From an uncultured Pelagibacteraceae bacterium (GTDB taxonomy: Bacteria > Pseudomonadota > Alphaproteobacteria > Pelagibacterales > Pelagibacteraceae), in contig CABYDK010000003.1 of the NCBI GenBank assembly GCA_902517735.1, forward strand, positions 1 to 53,690: a DNA stretch of 53,690 nucleotides, written 5' to 3'. The translations under genes and the position numbers were made by a program. Positions within the stretch are counted from its first letter, which is position 1. Each line of letters starts with the position of its first letter. The notes under the pieces were generated by a model. That model saw nothing but the letters and a program-made list of their open reading frames with translations. It did not search any database and was not told where the DNA came from. Positions 1 to 8,819 of the stretch are shown here, piece by piece.

Positions 1-1
1 C

Positions 2-250
2 GTGTTAGATATTTTGAGTTTCAAACTGCTTATTTCTAAAAAAATTGATAAAAAACTTTTAAGGTTTATTGATGAATTTCAATCAAAAATCATACCGTCT
101 ATGCCAATTGGAGCTAAGACATTAATTGAAAAATATCAAATTCCAGAAGGAAAAAATCTTGGAGACAAACTCAAGATTATTGAGGAAGAGTGGGTGAATA
201 ATAATTTTCAGCTATCTGAAAAACAAATTAATAAAATCTTAAATCATTAA
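2..250 (+). CDS. cca: CCA tRNA nucleotidyltransferase, C-terminal fragment (5' end outside window)
   Basis: Only the last 82 codons or so are present; the reading frame is open to the left edge, so the true start lies outside and the GTG at position 2 is probably internal. The visible part contains the motif [20 protein letters not shown] followed by an EEEWV segment. This resembles the C-terminal tail of alphaproteobacterial CCA-adding enzymes / poly(A) polymerases (pattern GxDLixxGixpGpxLGxxLkxlEexW). The family adds or repairs the 3' CCA of tRNAs. The catalytic nucleotidyltransferase domain is not in the window, so the call rests on the tail alone. The stop overlaps the convergent greA end by 4 bases. 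Confidence 0.6.
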   Translation: MLDILSFKLLISKKIDKKLLRFIDEFQSKIIPSMPIGAKTLIEKYQIPEGKNLGDKLKIIEEEWVNNNFQLSEKQINKILNH

Positions 251-723
251 ATATATTTAACATCTACAACTTCAAAATTTTTAGCACCAGCAGGCGTAAT
301 AATTTCAACAAGATCTTTTTTATTTTTACCGATAAGCCCTTTTCCAATTGGTGATCTAAAATAAATGAGTTTTTGTTTTAAATCAGCTTCATCTTTTCCA
401 ACTATTTTATAATTAATTTTTTCACCTGTATCCAGGTTTTCAAGATATACTGTAGAACCAAAAATTACTTTACCTTCATTATTAAGTTTAGTTACATCAA
501 TTACATTGGCTCTTGCTATGATATCGTTGATCTCGGTAATTCTTCCTTCGTTATGAGACTGTTCTTCTTTAGCAGCATGATACTCTGCATTTTCTTTTAG
601 ATCTCCATGCGATCGAGCCTCTGCAATAGCAGCAACTATTTTGGGCCTTTTTTTTTCTTTTAAAAAAATTAGTTCTTCTTTTAATTTTTCTAATCCATTA
701 AGTGTTATAGGTTCTTTATCCAT
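247..723 (-). CDS. greA: Transcription elongation factor GreA
   Basis: 158 residues, the usual GreA length. The N-terminal half is an antiparallel coiled coil (about residues 8-75) carrying the signature [16 protein letters not shown], with acidic tip residues D41 and E44 that position the second metal for transcript cleavage by RNA polymerase. The C-terminal half (about 80-158) is the FKBP-like domain with the typical [10 protein letters not shown] stretch. GreA rescues backtracked polymerase. It lies 1 base downstream of hemF on the same strand and converges with the cca fragment. Confidence 0.97.
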   Translation of the reverse strand: MDKEPITLNGLEKLKEELIFLKEKKRPKIVAAIAEARSHGDLKENAEYHAAKEEQSHNEGRITEINDIIARANVIDVTKLNNEGKVIFGSTVYLENLDTGEKINYKIVGKDEADLKQKLIYFRSPIGKGLIGKNKKDLVEIITPAGAKNFEVVDVKYI

Positions 724-724
724 T

Positions 725-1552
725 TTATTTCCATTTAGCCATAGGAGGGAGAGACATTAAAATTCCTTCAATATTTCCACCAGTTTGTAAACCAAATCTA
801 GTGCCTCTATCATATAACAAATTAAATTCTGTATATCTGCCTCTTTTAATATATTGAGCTTCTTTATCTTTAATAGTCCATTTTTTTTTTAGTTTTTTTC
901 TAATTATTTTATTAAATAAAATTTGAAAAGTAACACCAACATCTCTTACAAATTCAAAATCTTTATCAAAATTGTCTTTTTTATAATCGAAAAAAATTCC
1001 ACCTATTCCTCTAGGTTCATTTCTATGTGGTAAATAAAAGTATTCATCACACCATTTTTTATATTTCCGATAGTAATTTTTGTTATGTCGATTACACATT
1101 TTTTTTAAGGATTGATGTAAATCTTTTTTCTCATAATCATCTTTTTTTGATGGAGTTACATCCATACCACCACCAAACCATTGTTGAGTAGTAGATATGA
1201 ATCGAGTATTAAAATGCATTGCTGGAATTAACGGATTTTTCATATGCATTACTACTGATATTCCAGATGCCCAATATCTAGGATCTTTATTAGCACCAAG
1301 AATATTCTTTTGAAATTTTTTTGGAAATTTTCCATAAACTTTTGAAAAATTTACTCCCACTTTGTCGAATACTTTTCCATTTCTTAATATTTTATATTCA
1401 CCACCACCTTCATTTTTATTTAGATTTTTTTTCCAATTGGTTGTAATAAATTTGATTTTATTATTTTCTAAAATACTAATGTCATTACAAAATGAGTCTT
1501 GAAGAAGTTTAAACCAGTTACTTACCAAATCTTTTTTTATATCTAAGTCCAT
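725..1552 (-). CDS. hemF: Oxygen-dependent coproporphyrinogen-III oxidase
   Basis: About 275 residues; HemF decarboxylates coproporphyrinogen III to protoporphyrinogen IX using O2, in the heme pathway. Family landmarks visible are a GGG run near residue 50, [35 protein letters not shown] and the C-terminal [22 protein letters not shown], which match aerobic HemF rather than the radical-SAM HemN. I chose the ATG at 1552 (protein begins MDLDIKK), which overlaps trmL by 10 bases. An in-frame ATG at 1570 would add 6 residues and enlarge the overlap to 28 bases; neither has a clear ribosome binding site. It sits between trmL and greA in one minus-strand run. Confidence 0.96.
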   Translation of the reverse strand: MDLDIKKDLVSNWFKLLQDSFCNDISILENNKIKFITTNWKKNLNKNEGGGEYKILRNGKVFDKVGVNFSKVYGKFPKKFQKNILGANKDPRYWASGISVVMHMKNPLIPAMHFNTRFISTTQQWFGGGMDVTPSKKDDYEKKDLHQSLKKMCNRHNKNYYRKYKKWCDEYFYLPHRNEPRGIGGIFFDYKKDNFDKDFEFVRDVGVTFQILFNKIIRKKLKKKWTIKDKEAQYIKRGRYTEFNLLYDRGTRFGLQTGGNIEGILMSLPPMAKWK

Positions 1553-2016
1553 TTTGTTTGTTTTAAACATTCTGCTAAAATAATTGCAACAGATGAAGCT
1601 AGATTTAACGAACGTTTATTATTCTCCATAGGTATTTTTAGTTTATTATTTAATAATTTATGAACTTTTTCTGGTACACCAGAACTTTCTCGGCCAAATA
1701 AAATTGTATCATTTTTCTCAAATTTAAATTTTGTATAATCTCTAGAGGCTTTAGTCGTCATTAGTATAATTCTTTGGTTTTTTTTTGAATTAAAAAAAAT
1801 GTCAGCACTTTGATAATAATTAACATCTTTTTCGTTCATATAGTCCATTACAACTCTTTTAAATCTTTTATCAGATAATAAGAATCCACATGGTTCGATA
1901 ATTTCAAGTTTTGCTCCAAGGCATGCACAAGTTCTAATTATTGCAGCTGTATTTTGAGGAATATCTGGTTCAAATAAAGCAATTTTTGGCCCATGATTTG
2001 TTGAATTCTGTGTCAT
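1543..2016 (-). CDS. trmL: tRNA (cytidine(34)-2'-O)-methyltransferase (SpoU/TrmD-fold)
   Basis: 157 residues, the normal length of TrmL, which methylates the 2'-hydroxyl of the wobble base in some tRNA-Leu species. The N-terminus has IALFEPDIPQNTAAIIRTCACLG, here cited as EPDIPQNTAAIIRT, a SpoU motif 1 with the key Asn and Arg. Motif 2 is LFGRESSGVPE and motif 3 is IPMENNKRSLNLASSVAI; both belong to the knotted SAM-binding fold. It is the first gene of the minus-strand run trmL-hemF-greA, overlaps the hemF start, and is divergent from petA across 92 bases. Confidence 0.93.
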   Translation of the reverse strand: MTQNSTNHGPKIALFEPDIPQNTAAIIRTCACLGAKLEIIEPCGFLLSDKRFKRVVMDYMNEKDVNYYQSADIFFNSKKNQRIILMTTKASRDYTKFKFEKNDTILFGRESSGVPEKVHKLLNNKLKIPMENNKRSLNLASSVAIILAECLKQTKWT

Positions 2017-2108
2017 TCTTTCAGTAGTAAATTTACTTATTTATATTATATGAACCATATATTTAAGTAGAAAAAATCTATATTGAGTATATTTAATGAA
2101 ATTAACTA

Positions 2109-2618
2109 ATGTCAGAAAAAAAAACCAATAGAAGAGACTTCTTATTTACGGCAACTTATGCGGTAGGGGCTGTAGGCGTGGGTGCAACGATTTGGCCTAT
2201 GATTGATCAAATGAATCCAGATGCATCCGTTAAGGCATTAGCTAGCACAGAAGTAGATGTTAGTGATGTTAATCCTGGTAAAACTATAACTGTATTGTGG
2301 CGAGGTAAGCCAGTTTTCATTAGAAGAAGAACTCAAGATGAAATAGCTGAAGCAAAATCTGTAAAGCTAGAGGATTTGAAAGATCCGCAAAAAGATGAAG
2401 ATAGAGCCAAGGATCCAGAGTGGTTAGTGATGCTTGGAGTATGTACTCATTTAGGCTGTGTGCCGCTGGATCAAAAAGGTGATTACAATGGATGGTTTTG
2501 TCCATGCCACGGTTCACACTACGATACTTCTGGAAGAATAAGAAAAGGTCCAGCACCTACAAACATGGAAATTCCTAAATATGAATTTGTTGATTCTAAC
2601 ACAATTAAGATTGGATAA
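2109..2618 (+). CDS. petA: Ubiquinol-cytochrome c reductase iron-sulfur (Rieske) subunit
   Basis: 169 residues. The N-terminus carries a twin-arginine motif (NRRDFLF, residues 7-13) followed by one hydrophobic segment (about 14-34), typical of a Tat-exported, membrane-anchored Rieske protein. The [2Fe-2S] ligands are seen in CTHLGC (C112, H114) and CPCHGS (C131, H134), with C117 and C133 positioned for the stabilising disulfide. The protein takes electrons from ubiquinol in the bc1 complex and delivers them to cytochrome c1 on the periplasmic side. It is the first gene of petABC; petB follows after 5 bases. Confidence 0.98.
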   Translation: MSEKKTNRRDFLFTATYAVGAVGVGATIWPMIDQMNPDASVKALASTEVDVSDVNPGKTITVLWRGKPVFIRRRTQDEIAEAKSVKLEDLKDPQKDEDRAKDPEWLVMLGVCTHLGCVPLDQKGDYNGWFCPCHGSHYDTSGRIRKGPAPTNMEIPKYEFVDSNTIKIG

Positions 2619-2623
2619 ACTTT

Positions 2624-3886
2624 ATGAGTGATCACGATTATACACCTAAGTCAAAAGTAGGAAAATGGTTTAATGATCGTTTACCGTTATTAACATTAGC
2701 TAATCATTTAACTGAATATCCAACTCCCAAGAACCTAAATTATTGGTGGACATTTGGAGGTATACTAACTTTTTGTTTAATTACACAAATTATAACAGGT
2801 TTAGTGTTAGCAATGCACTACATTGCGCACGCCGATATGGCATTTGATAGTGTTGAACATATAATGAGAGATGTCAATTATGGATGGTTGATAAGATACA
2901 TTCATGCAAATGGTGCCTCAATGTTTTTTTTAGCAGTATACATTCATATATTCAGATCTTTGTTTTATGGTTCTTATAAATCTCCAAGAGAAATAATATG
3001 GATAATAGGTATTATAATTTATCTATTAATGATGGCTGCTGCATTTATGGGCTACGTACTGCCTTGGGGACAAATGAGTTTCTGGGGAGCAACTGTTATT
3101 ACTAATTTATTTAGTGCAATACCTTTAGTTGGAGAGGGGATAGTTACTTGGTTATGGGGCGGTTATTCAGTTGACAACCCAACACTGACAAGATTTTTTA
3201 CTCTTCATTATTTAATTCCTTTTTTAATTTTAGGTTTAGTTGTTTTACATATTTGGGCACTTCATGTGCCTGGAAATAACAACCCTGTTGGTATTGATAT
3301 TAAAAAACCTTCAAAGGATACAGTACCATTCCATCCTTATATTGTAATCAAAGATGGATTTGCATTGTTAATGTTCATGATTGTTTTTGCATTCTTTGTT
3401 TTTTATACACCAAATATATTAGGTCATGCAGATAATTATATTGAAGCTGATCCATTAGTAACCCCCGCACATATCGTTCCTGAATGGTATTTATTACCAT
3501 TTTATGCAATTTTAAGATCAGTCCCTGATAAACTTTTAGGAGTTGTGGCTATGTTGTCTGCAATTTTTATTCTGGCAGCTCTTCCTTGGTTAGATACCTC
3601 TAAAATTAGATCAGCAGTATTTAGACCTTTATACAGACAATTTTATTGGATCCTTGTAGCCGATGTTTTAATTCTAGGTTATGTAGGTGCAATGCCAGCT
3701 GAGGGATTATATTTATTGATAGCTAGAGTGGCGACAGCATATTACTTTTTACACTTTTTAGTAATATTACCATTATTGGGATTGAAAGAAAAAACTCTTC
3801 CAGTACCTCTCAGTATTACTGAGCCCGTATTAGGTGGATCTATAAATTTTGCTTCAGCGAAAAATACAGAAAGATCTAATAAATAA
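2624..3886 (+). CDS. petB: Cytochrome b subunit of the bc1 complex
   Basis: 420 residues with about eight hydrophobic helices. Paired histidines for the two b-type hemes are visible in the second and fourth helices (for example [38 protein letters not shown]). The quinol-oxidation site motif PEWY is at about residue 286. The length and the presence of all eight helices in one chain fit the mitochondrial/proteobacterial bc1 type, not the split b6/subunit IV type. The gene is also called fbcB. It is followed directly, without any gap, by the GTG start of petC. Confidence 0.98.
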   Translation: MSDHDYTPKSKVGKWFNDRLPLLTLANHLTEYPTPKNLNYWWTFGGILTFCLITQIITGLVLAMHYIAHADMAFDSVEHIMRDVNYGWLIRYIHANGASMFFLAVYIHIFRSLFYGSYKSPREIIWIIGIIIYLLMMAAAFMGYVLPWGQMSFWGATVITNLFSAIPLVGEGIVTWLWGGYSVDNPTLTRFFTLHYLIPFLILGLVVLHIWALHVPGNNNPVGIDIKKPSKDTVPFHPYIVIKDGFALLMFMIVFAFFVFYTPNILGHADNYIEADPLVTPAHIVPEWYLLPFYAILRSVPDKLLGVVAMLSAIFILAALPWLDTSKIRSAVFRPLYRQFYWILVADVLILGYVGAMPAEGLYLLIARVATAYYFLHFLVILPLLGLKEKTLPVPLSITEPVLGGSINFASAKNTERSNK

Positions 3887-4666
3887 GTGAAAAATTTTTT
3901 TAGAATACTATCTTTAATTATACTGTTTTTCGGATTTCAATTAAGTTCTAACGCTGCTGAAAAAGTTGAATTTTTGAAAACTCATTGGAGTTTTAAAGGT
4001 GTTTTTGGTAAATTTGATAGAGGCGCACTTCAAAGAGGATATCAAGTTTATACTGAGGTGTGCTCTTCTTGTCATTCCATGAAATATTTAAGTTATAGAA
4101 ATTTAGCTGAAAAAGGTGGACCTGAATTTACGGAAGCACAGGCAAAAGCGATTGCTGCATCATTCGAGGTTAAAGATGGACCAAACGCTGATGGTGAAAT
4201 GTTTTTAAGACCAGGAAAATTGTCTGATAAATTTGTTATGCCGTATGAAAATGTAAAAGCTGCTCAAGCAGCAAATGGGGGAGCTTACCCTCCAGACATG
4301 TCAGTTTTAGTCAAGGCGAGGGGTGGTGGAGTAGATTATATTTATTCTCTTCTTCAAGGGTATGAAGATCCTCCGGCAGGATTTACTTTAGAGGAAGGAG
4401 TTTATTATAATAAATATATGTATGGAAAAAAAATTAAAATGGCTAATCAATTGTCCGATGGACTAGTTGAATATGCAGATGGAACAAATGCTACAGTTGA
4501 ACAAATGTCTAAAGATGTAACAACATTTTTAATGTGGTCAGCTGAACCTCATTTAGAGTCGCGTCATAGGATGGGTTTTAAAGCTATCATATATTTAATT
4601 ATTCTTACAACCTTAGTTTATTTTAGTATGAAAAGAATTTGGTCACGTATTGAAACGGAAGTTTAA
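3887..4666 (+). CDS. petC: Cytochrome c1 subunit of the bc1 complex
   Basis: 259 residues starting with GTG directly after the petB stop (TAAGTG), which suggests translational coupling. A Sec signal peptide (about 1-23, ending SNA-AEK) precedes the heme c attachment site CSSCH (C59, C62, H63). A C-terminal hydrophobic helix (about 232-250) followed by KRIWSRIE anchors the protein in the membrane. It passes electrons from the Rieske centre to soluble cytochrome c. The last 24 bases overlap the 3' end of convergent ychF. Confidence 0.98.
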   Translation: MKNFFRILSLIILFFGFQLSSNAAEKVEFLKTHWSFKGVFGKFDRGALQRGYQVYTEVCSSCHSMKYLSYRNLAEKGGPEFTEAQAKAIAASFEVKDGPNADGEMFLRPGKLSDKFVMPYENVKAAQAANGGAYPPDMSVLVKARGGGVDYIYSLLQGYEDPPAGFTLEEGVYYNKYMYGKKIKMANQLSDGLVEYADGTNATVEQMSKDVTTFLMWSAEPHLESRHRMGFKAIIYLIILTTLVYFSMKRIWSRIETEV

Positions 4667-5716
4667 AACATCTCCATCTTTAACAATATAGTCTTTACCT
4701 TCAAGACGCATTTTGCCATTTGTTTTTGAATTTGACCAACCACCATTTGCAACAAAATCATCATACGAGATAGTCTCAGCTCTAATAAAGCCTTTTTCAA
4801 AGTCAGAATGAATTTCACCAGCAGCTTCTGGAGCTGTACAGTTTTTTTGAATGGTCCATGCTCTAGTCTCTTCTGGCCCTGAAGTAAAGTAAGTATCTAA
4901 CTCTAGAATTTTATAGCCTTTTTGAATTAATAAATCTAAACCAGTTTTTTTCAAGCCAATCATTTCCATATAATTTTTTTTTTCACTTAAATTTAATTCA
5001 TTTATTTGATTTTCAATATCAGCTGAAACTATTAAAGTATTATTTTGTTCATATTTATTAATGAATGTTTTTGTATAGTTATTACCATTTTGAACACTTT
5101 GTTCATTTACGTTGCAAACATATATTTTGGGTTTTAAAGATAATAATCCACTTAAGTTTAGCTGTTTTTTATCGAATTGTAATTTTAATTCAGAAATATC
5201 TTTATTATTATCAATATAACTTAAAGCTATCTTAAGAATTTTTAATTGTTGATCATCTATATTTTTTTTATTACTTTTTTCTAACCTTTTTTGTATAGAC
5301 TCAAGATCAGCTAGCATCATCTCTGTTTCTATAATCTCAAGATCTCTAACAGGATCAACTGTTGGATTAACATTCTGAATATCGTCAGAATCAAAGCATC
5401 TGATCATATGAATAATTGCATCTACTTCTCTAATATGAGATAAAAATTTATTACCCAATCCTTCACCTTTCGATGCTCCTTTAACTAATCCAGCAATATC
5501 AACAAAAGATATAGTAGTATTAATTATCTTTTTTGACTTAGATATTTTCGCAAGTTTATTTAATCTTTCATCAGGAACTGGTACTATCCCAATATTGGGA
5601 TCAATTGTGCAAAACGGAAAATTAGCAGCTTGAGCTTTGCTTGAATTTGTTAAAGCATTGAAAAGAGTTGACTTACCAACATTTGGCAACCCTACTATTC
5701 CACACTTAAAACTCAT
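4643..5716 (-). CDS. ychF: Redox-regulated ribosome-binding ATPase/GTPase YchF
   Basis: 357 residues, matching the YchF/OLA1 family. The P-loop GLPNVGKST is at residues 9-17, followed by NFPFCTIDPNIG (switch region) and DIAGLVKGASKGEGLGN (G3 and the extended loop characteristic of the Obg/YchF group). A coiled-coil insertion lies near residues 130-190. The C-terminal TGS-like domain contains AWTIQKNCTAPEAAGEIH and ends with DGDVLNFRFN. YchF binds the ribosome and has ATPase activity in characterised members. The start codon overlaps the pth stop region by one base, a normal alphaproteobacterial pairing. Confidence 0.97.
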   Translation of the reverse strand: MSFKCGIVGLPNVGKSTLFNALTNSSKAQAANFPFCTIDPNIGIVPVPDERLNKLAKISKSKKIINTTISFVDIAGLVKGASKGEGLGNKFLSHIREVDAIIHMIRCFDSDDIQNVNPTVDPVRDLEIIETEMMLADLESIQKRLEKSNKKNIDDQQLKILKIALSYIDNNKDISELKLQFDKKQLNLSGLLSLKPKIYVCNVNEQSVQNGNNYTKTFINKYEQNNTLIVSADIENQINELNLSEKKNYMEMIGLKKTGLDLLIQKGYKILELDTYFTSGPEETRAWTIQKNCTAPEAAGEIHSDFEKGFIRAETISYDDFVANGGWSNSKTNGKMRLEGKDYIVKDGDVLNFRFNT

Positions 5717-6276
5717 TATTTATTATTTACAGTACTTGAAAATAAATCTAATTTTTTCTTAACTAGATCTCCAATAGACTCTGTTATATTTTGAGAAATT
5801 TTATTTATACTACTCAGTTCTTCCTCATCAAAATTCTGTAAAACATACTCTTCCACTTTGATTGGGGTTTTTGGTTTACCAATACCAATTCTCACTCTTG
5901 AGTAATCTTTGCCAATAAATTTATCTATTGACGCAATTCCATTGTGTCCAGCACTTGATCCTCCAAATTTAGCTTTTATCTTTCCGAATTCAACATCGAG
6001 ATCATCATGAAATACTATTACATCCCTGGCATCAAACTTGAAATACTCTAGTAATTCTCTTATACATATTCCTGAATTATTCATAAATGTTAAAGGTTTA
6101 ATCGCATAAACTTTTTCACCATCAATACTGCCAGTTGTTAATAATCCCTTAAATTTGGGTTTTTGTTTTGATAAACTAAATTGTTTATTTATTGCATCGA
6201 TAATTTTGAAACCGACATTATGACGATTGTTTTCACTATCTGGTGTTGGATTTCCAAGACCTACAAATAAAAGCAT
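5716..6276 (-). CDS. pth: Peptidyl-tRNA hydrolase
   Basis: 186 residues. The N-terminus FVGLGNPTPDSENNRHNVGF holds the catalytic His (H19) and the family signature. Other landmarks are KPLTFMNNSG, VFHDDLDVEFGKI (catalytic Asp) and GGSSAGHNGIASI. Pth hydrolyses peptidyl-tRNAs that fall off the ribosome and so recycles tRNA. It sits between rplY (35 bases upstream) and ychF (1-base overlap), the usual order in alphaproteobacteria, and is probably cotranscribed with them. Confidence 0.98.
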   Translation of the reverse strand: MLLFVGLGNPTPDSENNRHNVGFKIIDAINKQFSLSKQKPKFKGLLTTGSIDGEKVYAIKPLTFMNNSGICIRELLEYFKFDARDVIVFHDDLDVEFGKIKAKFGGSSAGHNGIASIDKFIGKDYSRVRIGIGKPKTPIKVEEYVLQNFDEEELSSINKISQNITESIGDLVKKKLDLFSSTVNNK

Positions 6277-6311
6277 AAATAAAATTGAAATTAAAATTTC
6301 AGGTTAATTGA

Positions 6312-7070
6312 TTATTTTTTTGGTTCAGCAGCTTTTTTATCAGCAGCTTTTTTATCAGCAGGCTTTTTATCTTCGCCATCTTTATTATCACCTTCTTTTT
6401 TATCTCCTTCAGATGCTGATTTCTCTCCTTCTGCTGTTGTTGCTTCACTACCTTCAGCCCCTTCTTCACCCTCTTTTGCCTCTGTTTCTTCAGGCTTCTC
6501 TGGTTCTTTCATCACAGTTGGTGCCGCTAAAGTAGCGATAACAAAATCTCTTCCTTGAATCGTAGGAACCACATCACTTTCAAGTTTAACTGATGAAATT
6601 TTAAAACTTTCACCAATATCTACACCATCAAGATTTAAGGTTATTTTTTCTGGTATTTTTTCACTAGGACATTTAAGTTCAACTTTTCTTCTAACAATGT
6701 TAAGAACACCACCCCTTTTAAGACCCGGTGATTTTTCATGATTAATAAATTCTACAGGCACTTCAATTCTTATGTTTACTCCTTTAACAACTCTTAAAAA
6801 ATCTACATGAATTGGTTCATCTGACAAAACATCATAAATAACTTCCCTTGGTAATACATTTTGATTTTTGCCATTTACAGATAGAGTAATAATATTTGAA
6901 AGAAAATTTTCTTTCTCTATTGTTGATTTGAGTAATTTTTTTGAAATAGAAATTTTTTCATTTTTTTCTTTGCCTCCATAAACTATAGCAGGCACATTCC
7001 CACTTTTTCTTAAAGCATTTAATTGCCCTCTAGTTTTGTTATCTCTGATAGTTGCATCTATTGAAATCAT
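6312..7070 (-). CDS. rplY: 50S ribosomal protein L25 (CTC family) with long charged tail
   Basis: 252 residues. The first ~90 residues are the L25 5S-rRNA-binding domain (MISIDATIRDNKTRGQLNALRKSG start, PAIVYGGK) and residues ~95-185 are the CTC/TL5 beta domain (VDFLRVVKGVNIRIEVPVEF, cited as VDFLRVVKG). After about residue 185 the protein becomes a low-complexity tail: an E/A/G-rich acidic part and then lysine-rich KKAAD repeats. Long tails of this composition are common in alphaproteobacterial L25 proteins. The tail is encoded partly by tandem 15-base repeats. Gene order prs-rplY-pth-ychF supports the call. Confidence 0.95.
   Translation of the reverse strand: MISIDATIRDNKTRGQLNALRKSGNVPAIVYGGKEKNEKISISKKLLKSTIEKENFLSNIITLSVNGKNQNVLPREVIYDVLSDEPIHVDFLRVVKGVNIRIEVPVEFINHEKSPGLKRGGVLNIVRRKVELKCPSEKIPEKITLNLDGVDIGESFKISSVKLESDVVPTIQGRDFVIATLAAPTVMKEPEKPEETEAKEGEEGAEGSEATTAEGEKSASEGDKKEGDNKDGEDKKPADKKAADKKAAEPKK
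6326..6370. repeat. Three tandem 15-base repeats in the rplY 3' end
   Basis: Units at 6326-6340 and 6341-6355 are identical (CAGCAGCTTTTTTAT); the third, 6356-6370, differs at two positions. On the coding strand they encode the repeated KKAAD pentapeptide of the L25 tail. The unit is a multiple of three, so gain or loss of copies keeps the frame. Confidence 0.85.
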
Positions 7071-7115
7071 AAAAACACAGGTTTTTAGCCCATGTTTTAA
7101 AATAACTCAAGGTAA

Positions 7116-8048
7116 TTATTTAAATAAATCAGATACTGATGTTGAGTTAGAGATCCTTTTAATAGCCTCACCCATTAACCCAGAAATTGATAAAACTTCG
7201 ATATTCTTTGCTCTTTTAACTTTTTCTCCATTATCTATTGTATTAGTAATAACTAAATTTTTAATTACCGAATTTTTAATTTTTTTAACTGCTTCTCCGC
7301 TTAGTACACCGTGAGTAATATATACATAAACTTCTTTTGCACCTCTTTCTTTTAAAACCTTAGCAGCATTAATTATAGTTCCTCCAGAATCAATTATATC
7401 ATCTACAATAATACAAGTTTTACCTTTTACGCTTCCAATAACATTCATAACTTGAGATTTTCCAGGCTTTGGTCTTCTTTTATCCACGATTGCTAAACCT
7501 ACATTTAATAATTTTCCTAAGGCTCTTGCTCTTTCAGTACCTCCGACATCGGGTGCGATACAAATAATATTTTTACTTTTTATTTTTTTCTTAATATGTC
7601 TCGCAAATATTGGTGTTGCAAATAGGTTATCAACTGGAATATCGAAAAATCCTTGAATTTGTCCAGCATGCAAGTCAACTGTTACAACTCTATCTGCTCC
7701 AGCTTTAGTAATTAAATTAGAAACAAGCTTAGCTGAAATTGATGTTCTTGGAACAACTTTTCTATCTTGTCTTGCATAACCAAAATAAGGAATAACTGCA
7801 GTAATATTTTTAGCTGATGATCTTTTTAAAGCATCAATGCAAAGTAACAATTCCATTAGATTGTCGTTAGCTGGAGACGAGACAGATTGAATGATGAAAA
7901 TACTATTCCCTCTTATATTTTCGTTAATCTCAATATAAATTTCACCATCCGAAAACTTTCTAATACTTGAATTCACAAGTTTAGATTTTAAAAATTTAGC
8001 TATATTTTTGCTAAGAGGCTTGTTGCTATTTCCTGATAATAATTTCAT
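7116..8048 (-). CDS. prs: Ribose-phosphate pyrophosphokinase (PRPP synthetase)
   Basis: 310 residues, the class I PRPP synthetase length. It makes 5-phosphoribosyl-1-diphosphate from ribose-5-phosphate and ATP for nucleotide, His and Trp synthesis. Seen in the sequence: RKFSDGEIYIEI and the flexible-loop region PYFGYARQDRKV, the metal-binding VDLHAGQIQGFF, and the PRPP loop CIIVDDIIDSGGTI near residue 215. It lies 45 bases upstream of rplY and 7 bases downstream of the pgeF-like gene, all on the minus strand. Confidence 0.98.
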   Translation of the reverse strand: MKLLSGNSNKPLSKNIAKFLKSKLVNSSIRKFSDGEIYIEINENIRGNSIFIIQSVSSPANDNLMELLLCIDALKRSSAKNITAVIPYFGYARQDRKVVPRTSISAKLVSNLITKAGADRVVTVDLHAGQIQGFFDIPVDNLFATPIFARHIKKKIKSKNIICIAPDVGGTERARALGKLLNVGLAIVDKRRPKPGKSQVMNVIGSVKGKTCIIVDDIIDSGGTIINAAKVLKERGAKEVYVYITHGVLSGEAVKKIKNSVIKNLVITNTIDNGEKVKRAKNIEVLSISGLMGEAIKRISNSTSVSDLFK

Positions 8049-8055
8049 TAAAAAT

Positions 8056-8817
8056 TCAATTAATCATAATTATTGATATATTTCTACCATAATCATTATG
8101 ATTTAGCTTTAAAGATCTTCTAGCGCTAAAAAAATTATTTCTTTTGTTAAAAGTATCAATATTTATTAAATCAATATTCTTTATTAGGTTTAATTTGACT
8201 TGTTTTTTTACATAATTAGTTAAGTCGAAATAAATCTTATTTTTTTTGAAAGTAAAAAATTCAATATTTCCTCTTTTTTTTTTTACAAACTTATCTTTAA
8301 ATTGTCTTTTAACTTCATAATTGTTTTTTGATATACTAGGACCAATCGCAACTATCATATTTCTTGGGTTACATTTTTTATTTAACATATATTTAATAAC
8401 TTTTTGAATTATACCTTTAAAAGCACCACGCCAACCCGCATGGATTGCTGCGATCATTTTTCTTGATTTATCATAAATTAAAATTGGAACACAATCAGCT
8501 GTTAAAATAGCAATAGGTGTTTTTTTCTTTTCGCATATAATTGCATCAGCTTTAATACTTCGGTTTTTGATATTAGAATTTTTATTCAAAAAAATAAATT
8601 TATTACTGTGAGTTTGTTTTACAAAAAAAATTTGTCTAGAATTTGTTCCTAACCTAGATTTAACAATATTTAGATTTCTTTTAATGTTATTTTTCTTATC
8701 TTTTGAACCGATTCCACAATTTAAGCTTTTATAAATACCTTTTGATACACCGCCATTTTTGTTAAAAAAGCCATGACTAATCTCAGACAATTTTGATAAT
8801 TTTTTAGATTTATGCAA
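8056..8817 (-). CDS. pgeF: Peptidoglycan editing factor / purine nucleoside phosphorylase-like (YfiH/LACC1 family)
   Basis: 253 residues with the YfiH core: SHGFFNKNGGVSKG near the N-terminus, FVKQTHSN (zinc-binding His), TADCVPIL (zinc-binding Cys) and IHAGWRGAFKG (second His). Members of this family, once called laccase-domain proteins, have purine nucleoside phosphorylase/adenosine deaminase activity, and E. coli PgeF affects fidelity of peptidoglycan precursor synthesis. Which role applies here cannot be read from the sequence. It lies 2 bases after the midA-like gene, an association common in alphaproteobacteria (lgt-midA-pgeF). Confidence 0.9.
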   Translation of the reverse strand: MHKSKKLSKLSEISHGFFNKNGGVSKGIYKSLNCGIGSKDKKNNIKRNLNIVKSRLGTNSRQIFFVKQTHSNKFIFLNKNSNIKNRSIKADAIICEKKKTPIAILTADCVPILIYDKSRKMIAAIHAGWRGAFKGIIQKVIKYMLNKKCNPRNMIVAIGPSISKNNYEVKRQFKDKFVKKKRGNIEFFTFKKNKIYFDLTNYVKKQVKLNLIKNIDLINIDTFNKRNNFFSARRSLKLNHNDYGRNISIIMIN

Positions 8818-8819
8818 TT

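Noticed and set aside
2320..2556. 78-codon minus-strand open frame
   Set aside because: Antisense to the Rieske gene, including its iron-sulfur motifs; no recognisable domain.
6308..6535. Plus-strand frame encoding a Leu/Gln/Tyr-rich 75-residue peptide
   Set aside because: It is the antisense of the low-complexity rplY tail; its composition is explained by the repeats there.
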